A stretch of DNA of 64,000 bases from Naegleria lovaniensis (taxonomy: Eukaryota > Heterolobosea > Eutetramitea > Acrasida > Naegleriidae), in assembly GCF_003324165.1 (NCBI RefSeq), contig NW_025407868.1, positions 220,443 to 284,442 of the forward strand. The letters are read 5' to 3'. Under the pieces are notes generated by a model. That model saw only the letters and a list, made by a program, of their open reading frames with translations, was not told the DNA's origin and made no database searches. Below, one piece after another: positions 1 through 11,280 of this stretch; position 1 is the first letter of the stretch, and each line of letters opens with the position of its first letter. A program made the translations under genes and the position numbers.

Positions 1-436
1 CGACCATGAAGCACGGTGGTCCAATAGAAGAGAGACCATCTCAGGAAAATCCATTTCAACTGCCACATGTAGGGCTGTTTCATGTGAAACACAACCGGCT
101 TGACTATTTTCTTGTTTGGTGGTGTTTAAATAATTCACGTCCACATTTCCGTGTCGTAGCAAGTGTTCCGCTACTTCAAGATTACCATTTGAGCAAGCCC
201 AATACAGAGCATTCTGCTTGTTGTCAATATTTAAGAATAATTTTGAAAAGAAACAACGAAAGAAAAATTTTAATAACTAATGAAGAAGAATATCGAACAC
301 ATACACCTCCACTATTACGTTCTTGATCAATCATCGATACTTTGTTCTCTTCAATGATTCCCTCTACTGTCTCCAAATCACCCGATTCGCAGGCCTGTAT
401 TAGGTTTTCGATTTGCTGTTGGTCTGATGATGACAT
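1..436 (-). CDS. Ankyrin-repeat protein, 5' part only (runs off the left edge)
   Basis: Exon 1 is 436-305 and begins at the ATG preceded by a run of A (complement 434-436). A second in-frame ATG four codons upstream is less likely. An 88-bp GTATGT...AAG intron (304-217) leads into exon 2 (216-1), which stays open to the window edge. Exon 2 reads as ankyrin repeats: ALYWACSNGNLEVAEHLLRHG, then TALHVAVEMDFPEMVSLLLDH, the usual helix-turn-helix spacing. The first ~40 residues are acidic and also fit a degenerate ankyrin helix pair (IENLIQACESGDLETVEGII). Ankyrin repeats bind protein partners; nothing visible says which. The rest of the gene and any other domain lie outside the window. The family call is firm, the function unknown. 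Confidence 0.8.
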
Positions 437-1197
437 TTTTTCACACAACCAGTGGCCAAATGCAACGTCTTTGTTCTCTGGTTCCTCAAAGAATACATGA
501 CGCTAATAATGTCAAACACTCCATCTCAGCATCATCATTCGGAGTGGGATGTCCTCGTGCAAAGTCGTCTCACCAACCTTGCGATCCAATTGTTTTCGTT
601 GTAAAATGGAACGAATTTCGAACTCAAAAAAATATCTTGGAATCCCTTCCAACATCCATCCTGTCTGCCTCCAATTGCGATTCGTGTAAAGCTCTTGCTC
701 TGCAATATTTGTACACGTACTCTGTTACTGTTGTTATTTGTGTGTGAGAATTCATTGCAGCCAACTGTTCATCAACTCCGAGAATCAATTGTTACTCTTT
801 GAATTCTTCAGCTTTTTACTTGTACGCGTCTACAGAACTGAGACTCTTGTCCGTTTGGTATACCATTTCCTGTTGGTTTGGATTCAGTGTGCATTCATTC
901 CGCTCCAACAACTATCATCATTTCTACAAAAGAAGGATTCCTATTTTGAGTGATTAGCAAGAAGCCTTTTCGGATTCCTTTTTTCAACTCTACCAAGGTT
1001 TGTAATCAATTTCTTTATTATTCTAACATCTAATTGAACCCAATGATGTCCTCCCACGAACATCGCACTCATTCTCTCTTCCTTCTTGCTTCTAACTTGT
1101 AAAAATAGGTATTAACGTACTTTTTACTTTTCCGTTTTGTGAGTGACCTCACCTGTTGTTTTCCGTTTGCAACGTTTGTGGTGTTTCATCCTTCATT
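437..1197. other. Intergenic region between divergent genes
   Basis: This 761-bp stretch separates the start of the minus-strand ankyrin gene from the start of the plus-strand gene at 1198, so it must hold both promoters and 5' UTRs. Short open frames at 427-747 and 738-953 (plus) have no recognisable domain and I do not support them as genes. No RNA gene or repeat was recognised. Confidence 0.5.
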
Positions 1198-3534
1198 ATG
1201 AAGAAATTATTGAAAGAAAGGCAACAAACCTCTCCCCATACTCCTGGTGGAACATCGAGCACGAGCTCCACGAATTCTTCATCAGTGATAACAGCAAGTA
1301 CGATCTCTAATCATCCTCACCATCATCATTCATTCGGAGTCAGTACTCCTTCCGTAGTATCCTCTCCGTTAGATTCTTCGTTTTTTGTGACCTCACCTGT
1401 TCCAACAACCCCAGGCGTTATTTCTCTCATCTCTGCGTCCTCATCTCCGGCAGTAGCAACCAATAGCAGCAATCACCACAGCACTAGTAACAACACTGCC
1501 AGTGTATATAACAGTATTGTAAATGCCCAAATGAAAATGGAACCTAATACCCCTACATCGGCATTGTCAGGCATGAGCCATCTCAACTATTACCCAACAG
1601 CTGCAAGCATGATGCAACAACATTCTCTTCCATCCATGAGCTTTGGTAGTAATAATGGAAGTTCACAAAAGCAAAGCAATCATTATCCTTCGACTTCATC
1701 TCTTAGTTTCTCACACCTGCCTCCAATTCAAAGCAATAGTCAATTGGACAAACAGCAACCATCTATTTATCCATCAAACAGCCAACACTCTCTTTCTGAC
1801 ATGCCTCTTCCAAGCTTCTCAATTCCATCTACTGTTATTACTCCAACTACTTCCCAACTTTCATCATCTGCTGATCAACTCCACAAAAAGTTCTCAGCGC
1901 CAAACTTGACTGGCAGTAGTATTGCCAATGTTTTCCAACAACCATTGACAGAACCAAACAATTCTGCGTCATCAAATACACAAACATCTAAATCACCACT
2001 CCCTCATTCATCTACGAGTTCTACCATTGCCAGCGCTGACAGCCCTGTTGTTGAATATATGGATGATGACGATGGCTGGATTGTCCAATGGTTTAATGAG
2101 GACAAGAGAAAAAAGTGGAAAGTTAAAGTTCCTCAATTCAAGTATTGCAAGAAGAGAAAGGAGCATTTTGATAAATCATTCCCTGATACATGGTATAAGG
2201 CTCCCTACAAATATCACATGCATCTTGAAGTAGCCAACATCTTGCGAGAAGAGAATGTGATGGCTCAAATTGACCTCAATTATGAAGATGGTCAAAAGGT
2301 TCTTTCTCAACAAAAAACAAAAGAGTCTAAAAAGGGAAAGAAGAAGAAGAAACAAGATGATAAGGAATCAGGAGAAGAAGAGAAAAAGTCAGAGGAACCT
2401 GTAATTACCAACAATGAAAGCTATTTCAACTACCAATCGACAAGCAAGTCTACTGTGACTATTGGACCATTTATGTACAACATTTGCAGCTACAAACAAG
2501 AAGGAAAGAAATTCCGTATGGTTGTTTACCTTTACACCATTAATAATACCACCCCTTACCATCCATTCCAAACACAACCTGTAGATATGAACAACAATGC
2601 AGTTTTGTGCTGTTGCCTGATTTCCCCAAGTTTTACAATTAGAGCTAAGAAGCCAATCGTGAAACCTGGAATTAAATCAAAGAGAAAGAGAGGCGCTGAG
2701 GACGACGACTCAAAGAGTGGCGACGAAGAAATGGATTATCCTCCTTCCCCTACTACAAATAACCACAAAAAGATGAAAGAACCAACCAATGATAGCTCAA
2801 TTCCTGTCAATTTCCATCCTCGACCTCACGAAAACTCCCTTACACAAAATGCAACTCAAGCCATCGATGAATTACTTGAAAGTTTGTATCGAAACAATGC
2901 TGTCTTTGACCCATCTCTCGTTGGAACAGCAAGTAGTAGCGCAGCAAGTTCAAGCTCTGCATCTGCCTCATCAAGCAGACAAGAAATCAACCCAGAGGAA
3001 AAGATTAAGAATATTACTGAAACATTCCAAAACATGGCTGACTCTGAGAGAAAGAAATTACTGAATAACATTATTGAAAGCTGCTATCCACACGAAAAAG
3101 AATATCTTTATAGAAAATATTTCGAGAATGGATATTCAGATTTTGGTGACTCCTCCTATTATCAAAACCAAACTCAGCCTGCTCACATGCAAACCATGCT
3201 TCAACAATATCAAATGATTCAACAGCAACAACAAGATTTATTTGCCTACTTTGCAGCTCTTAATAACAACCCTGCAATGGCTGGATCTTCGAACATGCAA
3301 CTCGTGCAACCATCGGCCTCTTCCACAGTGGTTAGCGTCGGCTCCTCTCAACCTCAATTCCAAGCGGTTCAAGTGCAACCAGTAATTATTACAAATGCTG
3401 CTGCCGTTGCAAATAATTCAACAACCATGCCTCACAAAGCAACTGCTGTCATTGTGAATCCATCCTCTTTGTCCTTTGCTTCAAATCATCAACCCAGTGA
3501 TGTCGATCAATTCTTTACTGAACTATTTGATTAA
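1198..3534 (+). CDS. Low-complexity protein with a central beta-rich domain, possible transcription factor
   Basis: A single exon of 778 aa. The frame is open from 1156, but only through a TTG; the first ATG is at 1198 (MKKLLKERQQ). Residues ~10-280 are S/T/N/H-rich low complexity. Residues ~285-495 form one compact conserved-looking block: it starts with an acidic DDDDG, contains WYKAPYKYHMHLEVANIL, is interrupted by a lysine-rich insert (~380-400), and continues through TIGPFMYNICSY and FRMVVYLYTI to SFTIRAKKPI and the basic stretch KSKRKRG. The beta-strand alternation and the ending 'SFTIRAKK' followed by basic residues resemble the end of p53/Rel-type immunoglobulin-fold DNA-binding domains. 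That is an inference from pattern only. The C-terminal third has a short helical segment (~600-640) and Q/N/S-rich tails, which suits a transcription regulator. No firm family assignment. Confidence 0.6.
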   Translation: MKKLLKERQQTSPHTPGGTSSTSSTNSSSVITASTISNHPHHHHSFGVSTPSVVSSPLDSSFFVTSPVPTTPGVISLISASSSPAVATNSSNHHSTSNNTASVYNSIVNAQMKMEPNTPTSALSGMSHLNYYPTAASMMQQHSLPSMSFGSNNGSSQKQSNHYPSTSSLSFSHLPPIQSNSQLDKQQPSIYPSNSQHSLSDMPLPSFSIPSTVITPTTSQLSSSADQLHKKFSAPNLTGSSIANVFQQPLTEPNNSASSNTQTSKSPLPHSSTSSTIASADSPVVEYMDDDDGWIVQWFNEDKRKKWKVKVPQFKYCKKRKEHFDKSFPDTWYKAPYKYHMHLEVANILREENVMAQIDLNYEDGQKVLSQQKTKESKKGKKKKKQDDKESGEEEKKSEEPVITNNESYFNYQSTSKSTVTIGPFMYNICSYKQEGKKFRMVVYLYTINNTTPYHPFQTQPVDMNNNAVLCCCLISPSFTIRAKKPIVKPGIKSKRKRGAEDDDSKSGDEEMDYPPSPTTNNHKKMKEPTNDSSIPVNFHPRPHENSLTQNATQAIDELLESLYRNNAVFDPSLVGTASSSAASSSSASASSSRQEINPEEKIKNITETFQNMADSERKKLLNNIIESCYPHEKEYLYRKYFENGYSDFGDSSYYQNQTQPAHMQTMLQQYQMIQQQQQDLFAYFAALNNNPAMAGSSNMQLVQPSASSTVVSVGSSQPQFQAVQVQPVIITNAAAVANNSTTMPHKATAVIVNPSSLSFASNHQPSDVDQFFTELFD

Positions 3535-3596
3535 ATAAATTCATAAAATTGAAAAAAAGTTGATGCCTATCACACGTCAGCACAAACAAACAAAAA

Positions 3597-4322
3597 ATGA
3601 CGATCACCAGTGGAGGCTATCCAAAGCGCAAAGCAAAGAGCACAATCAAGTTCTGTACAAACTTGTGCGTTTTCTTCTTGTTAGCCATTTCTCTACTCGG
3701 AATGATGGTTGGAATTATCGTACTTGGAAGTAAGTGATAGCAAATGAAATTGTGGGATGTAATCAACATTCGAATCCATGTTACTTGGATCTGTGTGGTG
3801 TCAAAACCAACCTGATTGCTGCTATACTTCTAAAAAAACCTATCCTTGGCAACGGTTCCATTCCGTTTGATAATCATTGATTGATCACTTTGATGATTGA
3901 ATAATGAAAATTAAATGATGAAATAATTGATGATTGAAAATTCAACAGCTAGCGAAAAACCAGATCCTGATTCACTCACCAAACTAGTCACATGTAACGT
4001 CAAAGAAATTGCTCCAAGAACATGTACTACTTCTTGCACGCTCACTGTCTATGTTCCTGTTTTAGGAAAGTCAGTTGTCACTGAGCCATTTTCTTCGAGT
4101 GACAAGGCCTTCAGTTACACATCAGGTCAAAGCATTGATTGCTATGTCAATCTGTACTATGAAAATTATGAAAATCAAAAAGTGAGCGTGAATGAAGTTC
4201 AAACTAATTTTTCTTATGTAACCTCAGTAGTTGGAGGAGTCATGATTGGATTTTCCTTTTTATTATTAGTAATTACTTGTGGATTGAGTTATTATTCTTG
4301 CGCCATGTTGATTAGACCTTAA
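3597..4322 (+). CDS. Small two-helix membrane protein, unknown function
   Basis: Exons 3597-3729 and 3949-4322 are joined across a 219-bp GTAAGT...ACAG intron; phases match (A|CT gives Thr). The ATG at 3597 follows a run of six A and lies only 62 bp after the upstream gene's stop. The 168-aa product begins with a basic segment (PKRKAKS), then a hydrophobic helix at ~22-43 (VFFLLAISLLGMMVGIIVLG). A ~100-residue loop follows with several Cys (CNV, CTTSC, CYV) and possible N-glycosylation. A second helix (~137-160) ends near the C-terminus. The layout suggests a plasma- or endomembrane protein with a lumenal/extracellular loop held by disulfides. I do not recognise the family. Confidence 0.7.
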
Positions 4323-4467
4323 CAGTACTTGTTGGACACTTGATTCAACTCTCACTTTTAATAATGTAAAAACATTATTTTCCATCATGAACATCCTCTC
4401 AATAAACAACAACATTTACTTATTGTTGTTTCAAATAAATCTTGCCCTCGTTGAATTCGTTTTAAAA

Positions 4468-6055
4468 ATGCTCAAACTGTTTCGGCCTCTCGTTGCTTCG
4501 TCCTCTCAGCTCCGAAACGGAGGAAAAGCCTTCTCATCATCATCATGGAATTCTCTCTCTATTACGGTACTCCATCATCAGTCCAAAACTAATACTACAG
4601 CATCATTACTAATGAATTCTAAAGTGATGGATGTCAATACAAAGAGAGGAAGTGCAAAAAGAAGTGTCGGAATTGTTGGAATGCCCAATGTCGGAAAATC
4701 AACACTGTTTAATGGTAGGGTTGGTTAGAATATTTTACATTGCTAATGTACATATTGATTGAAATTTAATAGCATTGACAGAATCTCAAAAAGCTGAAGC
4801 TGCTAATTTTCCCTTTTGCACTATTGAACCTAATGTGGGTATGTGATAATGGCTATCATCAAGTGAATTTCAATTTAAATAATTTGAATTAATTTGTTGA
4901 TGATATCTTGAAACACAAACACGGAAACCTAACAACAATGTTGCTTTCAAAAAACTTTTATGAAATTTAACAATTTGCAACAGGTGCATGTACAGTTCCT
5001 GATGAACGTCTCGATGTATTAGCTGCCAAAGCAAAAACAAAAAAGAAGGTACCAACCTATATTGAAGTGATTGACATTGCTGGACTTATTAAAGGAGCCG
5101 CTGAAGGAAAAGGATTGGGAAATAAGTTTTTAAGTCACATTCGAACAGTTAATTGTATTGCTCAAATGGTGAGATGTTTTGAAGATCCAGATATTACTCA
5201 TGTCGAAAATTCAATTGATCCAATTCGTGACGTTCAAATTATTGAGCAAGAATTAATTCTCAGTGATTTAGAAGTTGTTGACCGAAATAAGAAAAGAAAA
5301 GAAAATTCAACTTCCAAAGACAAGATGGATGTTTTGACCAAATGTTATGACACCCTAATTAATGAAAAACCATTATATGGAGTGAACTGGACTGCAGGAG
5401 AGCAGCTCATTTTGAAACAATTCAATTTCTTAACAACCAAACGAGTTTTGTATATTTGTAATGTGGATGAAAAGGCGCTTGTGGATGGTGGAAATAATTT
5501 CACTCGTTCTCTTCAAGACTATCTCAAACAACGAGGAAACGATATTGATCCTGTAATTGTGTGTGCACAATTGGAATCTGAGGTGGCTCAATGCGAGCCC
5601 GAATCAAGACTGGAATTGTTGAATGAATATGGGCTCAAGGAAACAGGCCTTCAAAAGATTATTACATCCTCATACAAACTCTTGGATCTTATTACTTTCT
5701 ACACTGTTGGTGTTGAAGAAACTAGGGCATGGACTGTAACAAAGGGGAGTACCGCTCCTGAAGGTAAGTTCACTTGTTTTCCAAAAGGAAGTAAGGACAC
5801 ATTAGTATTCAAAATTCATTATTGACCTTTTTCACTGTAAATTTATGTCACATTGTTGTATCTACTGTAGCTGCTGGTACCATTCATAGTGATTTTGAAA
5901 AAGGATTTATCAAGGCTGAGACCATTAATTGGAAAGATTTCTTGGCCTGTGATTGTGATGAAACCAAAGCTAAACGAAAGAATCTCCTTAGAGCCGAAGG
6001 AAAGGAATACATTACCCAAGATGGAGACGTTTATCACTTTAAATTCAAAGCATAA
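4468..6055 (+). CDS. OLA1: YchF/OLA1-family P-loop GTPase/ATPase, probably mitochondrial
   Basis: Exons are 4468-4714, 4773-4838, 4984-5763 and 5871-6055, all with matching phases (425 aa). The P-loop GMPNVGKST sits at the end of exon 1. Other family marks are ANFPFCTIEPNVG (switch I region), DIAGLIKGAAEGKGLGNKFL (switch II), and the C-terminal TGS-like ending APEAAGTIHSDFEKGFIKAE. YchF/OLA1 proteins bind ribosomes and hydrolyse ATP rather than GTP in the members studied. The ~50 residues before the G domain are Arg/Ser-rich and almost free of acidic residues (MLKLFRPLVASSSQLRNGGK), like a mitochondrial presequence; cytosolic OLA1 lacks this. An in-frame ATG at 4387 would add 27 hydrophobic residues. 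I prefer 4468 because it follows an A-run and gives a cleaner presequence. Confidence 0.92.
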
Positions 6056-6641
6056 ATTTGCAATTTTTTGACCCTCGTCCTCTCCGCACATTCTTTGACA
6101 TGGCAGCTGCATGGGCACGAACACACGTTGAAATTATTACGATGCCCTTCTGTGACCACAAATGTTTGTTGCGTCAACTTTGTTTCCATTTTCAACATTC
6201 TAAAAAAATTCAGTTCGAAACCTGAGAACGACACATAAACGAACACGGGTTGTGTTTGCGAAATAATATTATCACACGACGACCCTGAAGTACTAGTTGT
6301 AGCAATAGCGTAGTGCACTTGGAATACAGTGAGCACACAGTGTTGTCTTGTTGTTATTGGTATTTGACAACTCTGTCTCTGATTTCAAAGGAGGAGCAGA
6401 TTTTTTAATTCGGTCTTGCTTCTGAAACATTCCGGTCTATATCCAACCTCAAATATATGGACTTTTTGGACTACATTGGATTTTCGTCAAAGGACAATAA
6501 TATTTCTAATGAGTTAGTAGCCATCATGTTTTCATCCATTCAATTCTGATGATTATTTTAATATTGTTTGTGGTGATGATACTTTAATGCTATTAATATC
6601 AAATTCGTGATTAATTCCAACATTGGACCAACACCATCGAT
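6056..6641. other. Intergenic region, no supported gene
   Basis: This 586-bp stretch lies between the YchF/OLA1 stop and the ATG4 start. It holds a 30-codon ATG frame at 6457-6549 in the probable ATG4 leader, which could be an upstream ORF or chance. A minus-strand open frame at 6034-6336 overlaps the end of the GTPase gene and shows no domain. No RNA gene or repeat was recognised. Confidence 0.45.
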
Positions 6642-8472
6642 ATGAACATCAACAGATCTATGAAAGCTGCAAATACCATTGATTTTTCTGAAACATCTTC
6701 TCCGATATGGCTGTTAGGCTTGATGTATCAGCCTTGCCTGATTTGCTCGGACGAACAGGGCGGATCCATGTTGGATAGCTCAATGATGATGACCTCAACG
6801 GCGTCTTCTTCAACTGGTACAGGTTTGGAGAACTCTTCCATGTCAGTTTCTTCATTACCGAATTTTGCAGATCAACCACAACAACAGCTTCCAACTCCGA
6901 ATACAATCAATAACACAAATTCCATGATGAATCAGCAGCAAATGTATGGACAATTTCAACAACAACAGCAAGTTTCAAACAATGATGAAAATTCACCCAA
7001 AACGCCCTCAAAACCAAAACGATCTTTCTTTTCAATGCCAAAGAAAAAGAAAACGTTTTCGGATAATGATTTGGTGAAAATTTACCACAACAAGTTACAA
7101 TTTGAGAGCTTTTTATCAGATTTTGAATCAAGATTTTGGTTAACATACCGAAAAGATTTTGAACCAATCTCAAGCAACCCACTACCAATGGAGCAGATCG
7201 AATTACAAACTGTCAATAGCTTGGGAAATTTAAGCTCAATGAATAGCAGTGGCATTATTAGCAGTCAGGGAAGCGCATTGAGCTCAGGTGCAAGTCATAA
7301 TGGAGATGACACTCCATTCTTGACAGGATCATTTACTAACTCTCCTCCACACGCTCAATATTACTTCAACAATTCTAATGGCGGAAATCAATCAACGAAA
7401 TCTGCCTCATCCTCCTCACTAAGCAAACTGTACAGATATGTGATTAACTACACGGCACCCACCTCCGATACTGGATGGGGTTGTATGATGAGATCAGGTC
7501 AAATGTTATTAGCACAGGCCTTTTTAACACATTACCTTGGCAGAAATTTCCGATTACCAACTACAGATAGGACAAGAGGAATGTATCAAATTATTCAAAG
7601 TTGGTTCTATGACTTGGACGCATGCCCTTATTCCATTCACAAAATCGCAAGAGCGGGAACCTACTTTGGAAAAAAGGTTGGAGAATGGTTTGGACCTTCC
7701 ACAATATCCTATGTTTTGAAGTAAGTATTTTGTCATTTTCCTACGAGTAATCAATATTGATCGGTGACATCTTTTTAGATTGCTTGTTGAGCAACATCTG
7801 AGAGGTGAATTTGTGGTTCATGTGGCGGATCAAGGAGGAATTTATATCGATGAGTTACTTGGTAAATGCGAGTATGACTACGAGGAGTTTTCCATCGATG
7901 TGAATAATGTACAGAAAGAAAATACAGAATCTATTTATCCACAAATTGAGTGCATAGGTCCAAGACTGCGTGTGACAAAGAAATGGAGACCCTTAATCAT
8001 TTTAATTCCCTTGCGATTAGGTCTAGAAAATTTTAACACAGATTATATACCCTCAATCAAAAAAGTGTTTGAAATTCCTCAAACATTAGGGATAATGGGA
8101 GGAAAACCTAAATCATCGCTATATTTTATTGGATATCATGACAATGAAGTTATTTATCTAGACCCTCACACCACTCAGAAATCATCTCCAAAAGAAGAAA
8201 CCTATCACTGTAAAACGCCACTCAAAATTCCAGTTTCCAAGATTGATCCTTCTATGGCTCTCGGATTTTTGTGCAGCACAAGGCAAGATTTTGACGAATT
8301 CTGCAATTTAGCTAATCAATATTTAACTCATCGATCTCATCCTTTGGTTTGCATTCGAGAGCATAAGCCCCAAGAGAAAGATTTGGATGTTTTGTCATTC
8401 GACGACATGTCCGACGAGAATAATCACAAAGAACATCACGATGACGAGGATGACGACATTGTGTTTGTGTAA
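6642..8472 (+). CDS. ATG4: ATG4 autophagy cysteine protease
   Basis: Exons 6642-7720 and 7779-8472 are joined across a 58-bp intron (AA|A gives Lys), 590 aa. Atg4 (peptidase family C54) trims the Atg8 C-terminus to expose its glycine and later cuts Atg8 from lipid, in the cytosol. The catalytic Cys lies in TSDTGWGCMMRSGQM (C281). The Asp/His pair lies in the DPH motif of EVIYLDPHTTQ (D488, H490). MGGKPKSSLYFIGYH just before it is also conserved. The first ~130 residues are Q/N/S-rich, followed by a basic patch (KPKRSFFSMPKKKK). An S/N-rich insert (~190-265) lies inside the protease domain before the catalytic Cys, making it longer than typical ~400-aa Atg4. The C-terminus is acidic (DDEDDDIVFV). 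A 5' non-coding exon cannot be excluded. No second ATG4 is seen here. Confidence 0.95.
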
Positions 8473-8611
8473 ATAAACAACTGTGCAATAAGTAAGGAAC
8501 TTTTCAAGATCTTTTGTTTGTGTGTAGCAAGGTAAGTAGGAGAACATAAATTTGCATTCGTCATCATTATAATCTGCCAGGTGTCAATTCACAAGTTCAA
8601 TAATAAAAAAA

Positions 8612-9663
<1,052 letters not shown>

Positions 9664-9720
9664 TATTAATCTAATTCCAACATTATTTTGTAAATTTTCA
9701 ATTTTCTCACATTAAAAAAA

Positions 9721-11043
9721 ATGCAAACACTGAATCCAGTCACACTTCAACTCTGCGACTCCGATTTCACGTCCAATGCTGTAACAATCAACAATTATTT
9801 AATTCATCTCCTTTCTATGAAATTCGCGCAAAATTCTCAAAAATCTTTTTCAAGAAAATTTACATTAATTGAAACTTTGGGATCTCCATTACAAATCGGT
9901 TCTGACAATTTTCATTTTGCTCGTCCCAATGATGTAAAATTATGTTATTCGACTCGTTGCATTCTTGTCAGTGACACGCACAATCAACGAATTCAATCCT
10001 TCGATCTCGATACGAAAATATTCAAAGGAACGATTCATACACCTCATTGGCCTCAATTTTTATGTGTGATTGAGTCGAATTTGAAATATATTACAACAAC
10101 AACAAGTTTTGGAAAATATGCAAATAGAAAACGTGAAAATAGTGAACATGACGCATCCGTACTCGTGTCATGTTCGGATCATTGTGTCTACAAGTATTCC
10201 ATTCGAAAATGCATCGATTCATTTCAACAATCCAATACAATGACCAAATTCTTGAAATCATTCGTTGGAACACTCATTCCCCAATTGAAATTAACTGAAT
10301 ATATATGGAAGAGTGGAATTTCAGGAGAGGATGGAAATTCATTGCATCATTTTTCACAACCCTCATCGATGGCTTTGGTCGAGAAACAACTCTTTTCACA
10401 CACCAATGCATCACTCTTTGATAAGCCATTAATTTTACCAAGTTGGGAATCACAACCATCCAATTCTATCACCAATGATAGTAGTAGAAGTAGTGAAGAA
10501 GACTGTAAACACTCTAATGAATCGAATTGGCTCGTCTTGGTATGTGATTCCCTTAATCATCGAATTAAGGTTTTAAATCCGACAACAGGACAAGCACTTG
10601 TTGCCATCACTCATTATCATGAAATGATTCAACGAATGAGTGGACCTCAATTGAAACTTGTGCGATTTTTTACACCAAAATTCATTGTGGTTTCGCCTCA
10701 CACGCAAGACATTCTCTTTGTGGAAAATTTAAAATCAAGTTCAAGAATTGTCTTATTGAGGCAAGGTGATTTTTCCAAAAATGGAATTGCTCATTGTGTA
10801 CATGTTCAAGAGAAGTCTGTCACCATTAAGGGACTATTAGGGGATTTAAATGTTTCTGGACTCATGTATATAGCAGATCGCAATGGAATTTCGATTCGAA
10901 ATGTGTTAGGACATTTGACAGATGAGTCTCCATTCAATGGAAATTGTGAAGTATACAGTCCGAGTGGTATGTGCCTCAATGAACACAATGGAGAATTACA
11001 TGTTGTTGATTATGTCTATCATACGCTCCAAGTGTTCCAATGA
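9721..11043 (+). CDS. NHL-repeat beta-propeller protein
   Basis: A single exon of 440 aa, starting at an ATG after a run of A, 57 bp after the Rab stop. NHL-type blades recur: FARPNDVKL...ILVSDTHNQRIQSFDL (~60-95), WLVLVCDSLNHRIKVLNPTTG (~265-290) and VYSPSGMCLNEHNGELHVVDYVYHTLQVF at the C-terminus. The D-(T/S)-x-N-(Q/H)-R-I signature is diagnostic. NHL propellers are protein- or RNA-binding platforms; no catalytic residue, signal peptide or membrane helix is visible, so it is probably soluble. An S/N-rich linker (~235-262) splits the blades. Unlike the NHL protein at 57.8 kb it has no EGF repeats or anchor. Function unknown. Confidence 0.85.
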   Translation: MQTLNPVTLQLCDSDFTSNAVTINNYLIHLLSMKFAQNSQKSFSRKFTLIETLGSPLQIGSDNFHFARPNDVKLCYSTRCILVSDTHNQRIQSFDLDTKIFKGTIHTPHWPQFLCVIESNLKYITTTTSFGKYANRKRENSEHDASVLVSCSDHCVYKYSIRKCIDSFQQSNTMTKFLKSFVGTLIPQLKLTEYIWKSGISGEDGNSLHHFSQPSSMALVEKQLFSHTNASLFDKPLILPSWESQPSNSITNDSSRSSEEDCKHSNESNWLVLVCDSLNHRIKVLNPTTGQALVAITHYHEMIQRMSGPQLKLVRFFTPKFIVVSPHTQDILFVENLKSSSRIVLLRQGDFSKNGIAHCVHVQEKSVTIKGLLGDLNVSGLMYIADRNGISIRNVLGHLTDESPFNGNCEVYSPSGMCLNEHNGELHVVDYVYHTLQVFQ

Positions 11044-11280
11044 GCTTATTTTCAATTTGAGGACATGCACAATTTTTCAATTTTCGAAAATCCTCACTCC
11101 TACTGTACAAATGTACCTTTAAATTCTTACATTCATGGCACACACAAAGATCGAGTTTGCTTTGTGTATGAATCAATGATATCCAAAGCTTTTCCTAATC
11201 CGTCTCATGAGTCATTTTGCGAAAAACCAACGAATCATCCTCCTCACTCGAGGAACATTCAAAAATTTCAGAAAAAAAAA

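Noticed and set aside
427-953. Two plus-strand frames (106 and 71 codons) at the left end
   Set aside because: No recognisable domain, and they lie between divergent promoters; the second starts without a good context.
4387-4467. In-frame upstream ATG for the YchF/OLA1 gene
   Set aside because: It would put a hydrophobic stretch before an otherwise good mitochondrial leader, and it lacks the A-tract seen at 4468. Not excluded.
6034-6336. A 100-codon minus-strand frame overlapping the YchF/OLA1 end
   Set aside because: Overlaps a certain exon and has no domain or intron pattern.
6457-6549. A 30-codon ATG frame upstream of ATG4
   Set aside because: Could be an upstream ORF, but no conservation can be judged and no donor site joins it to ATG4.
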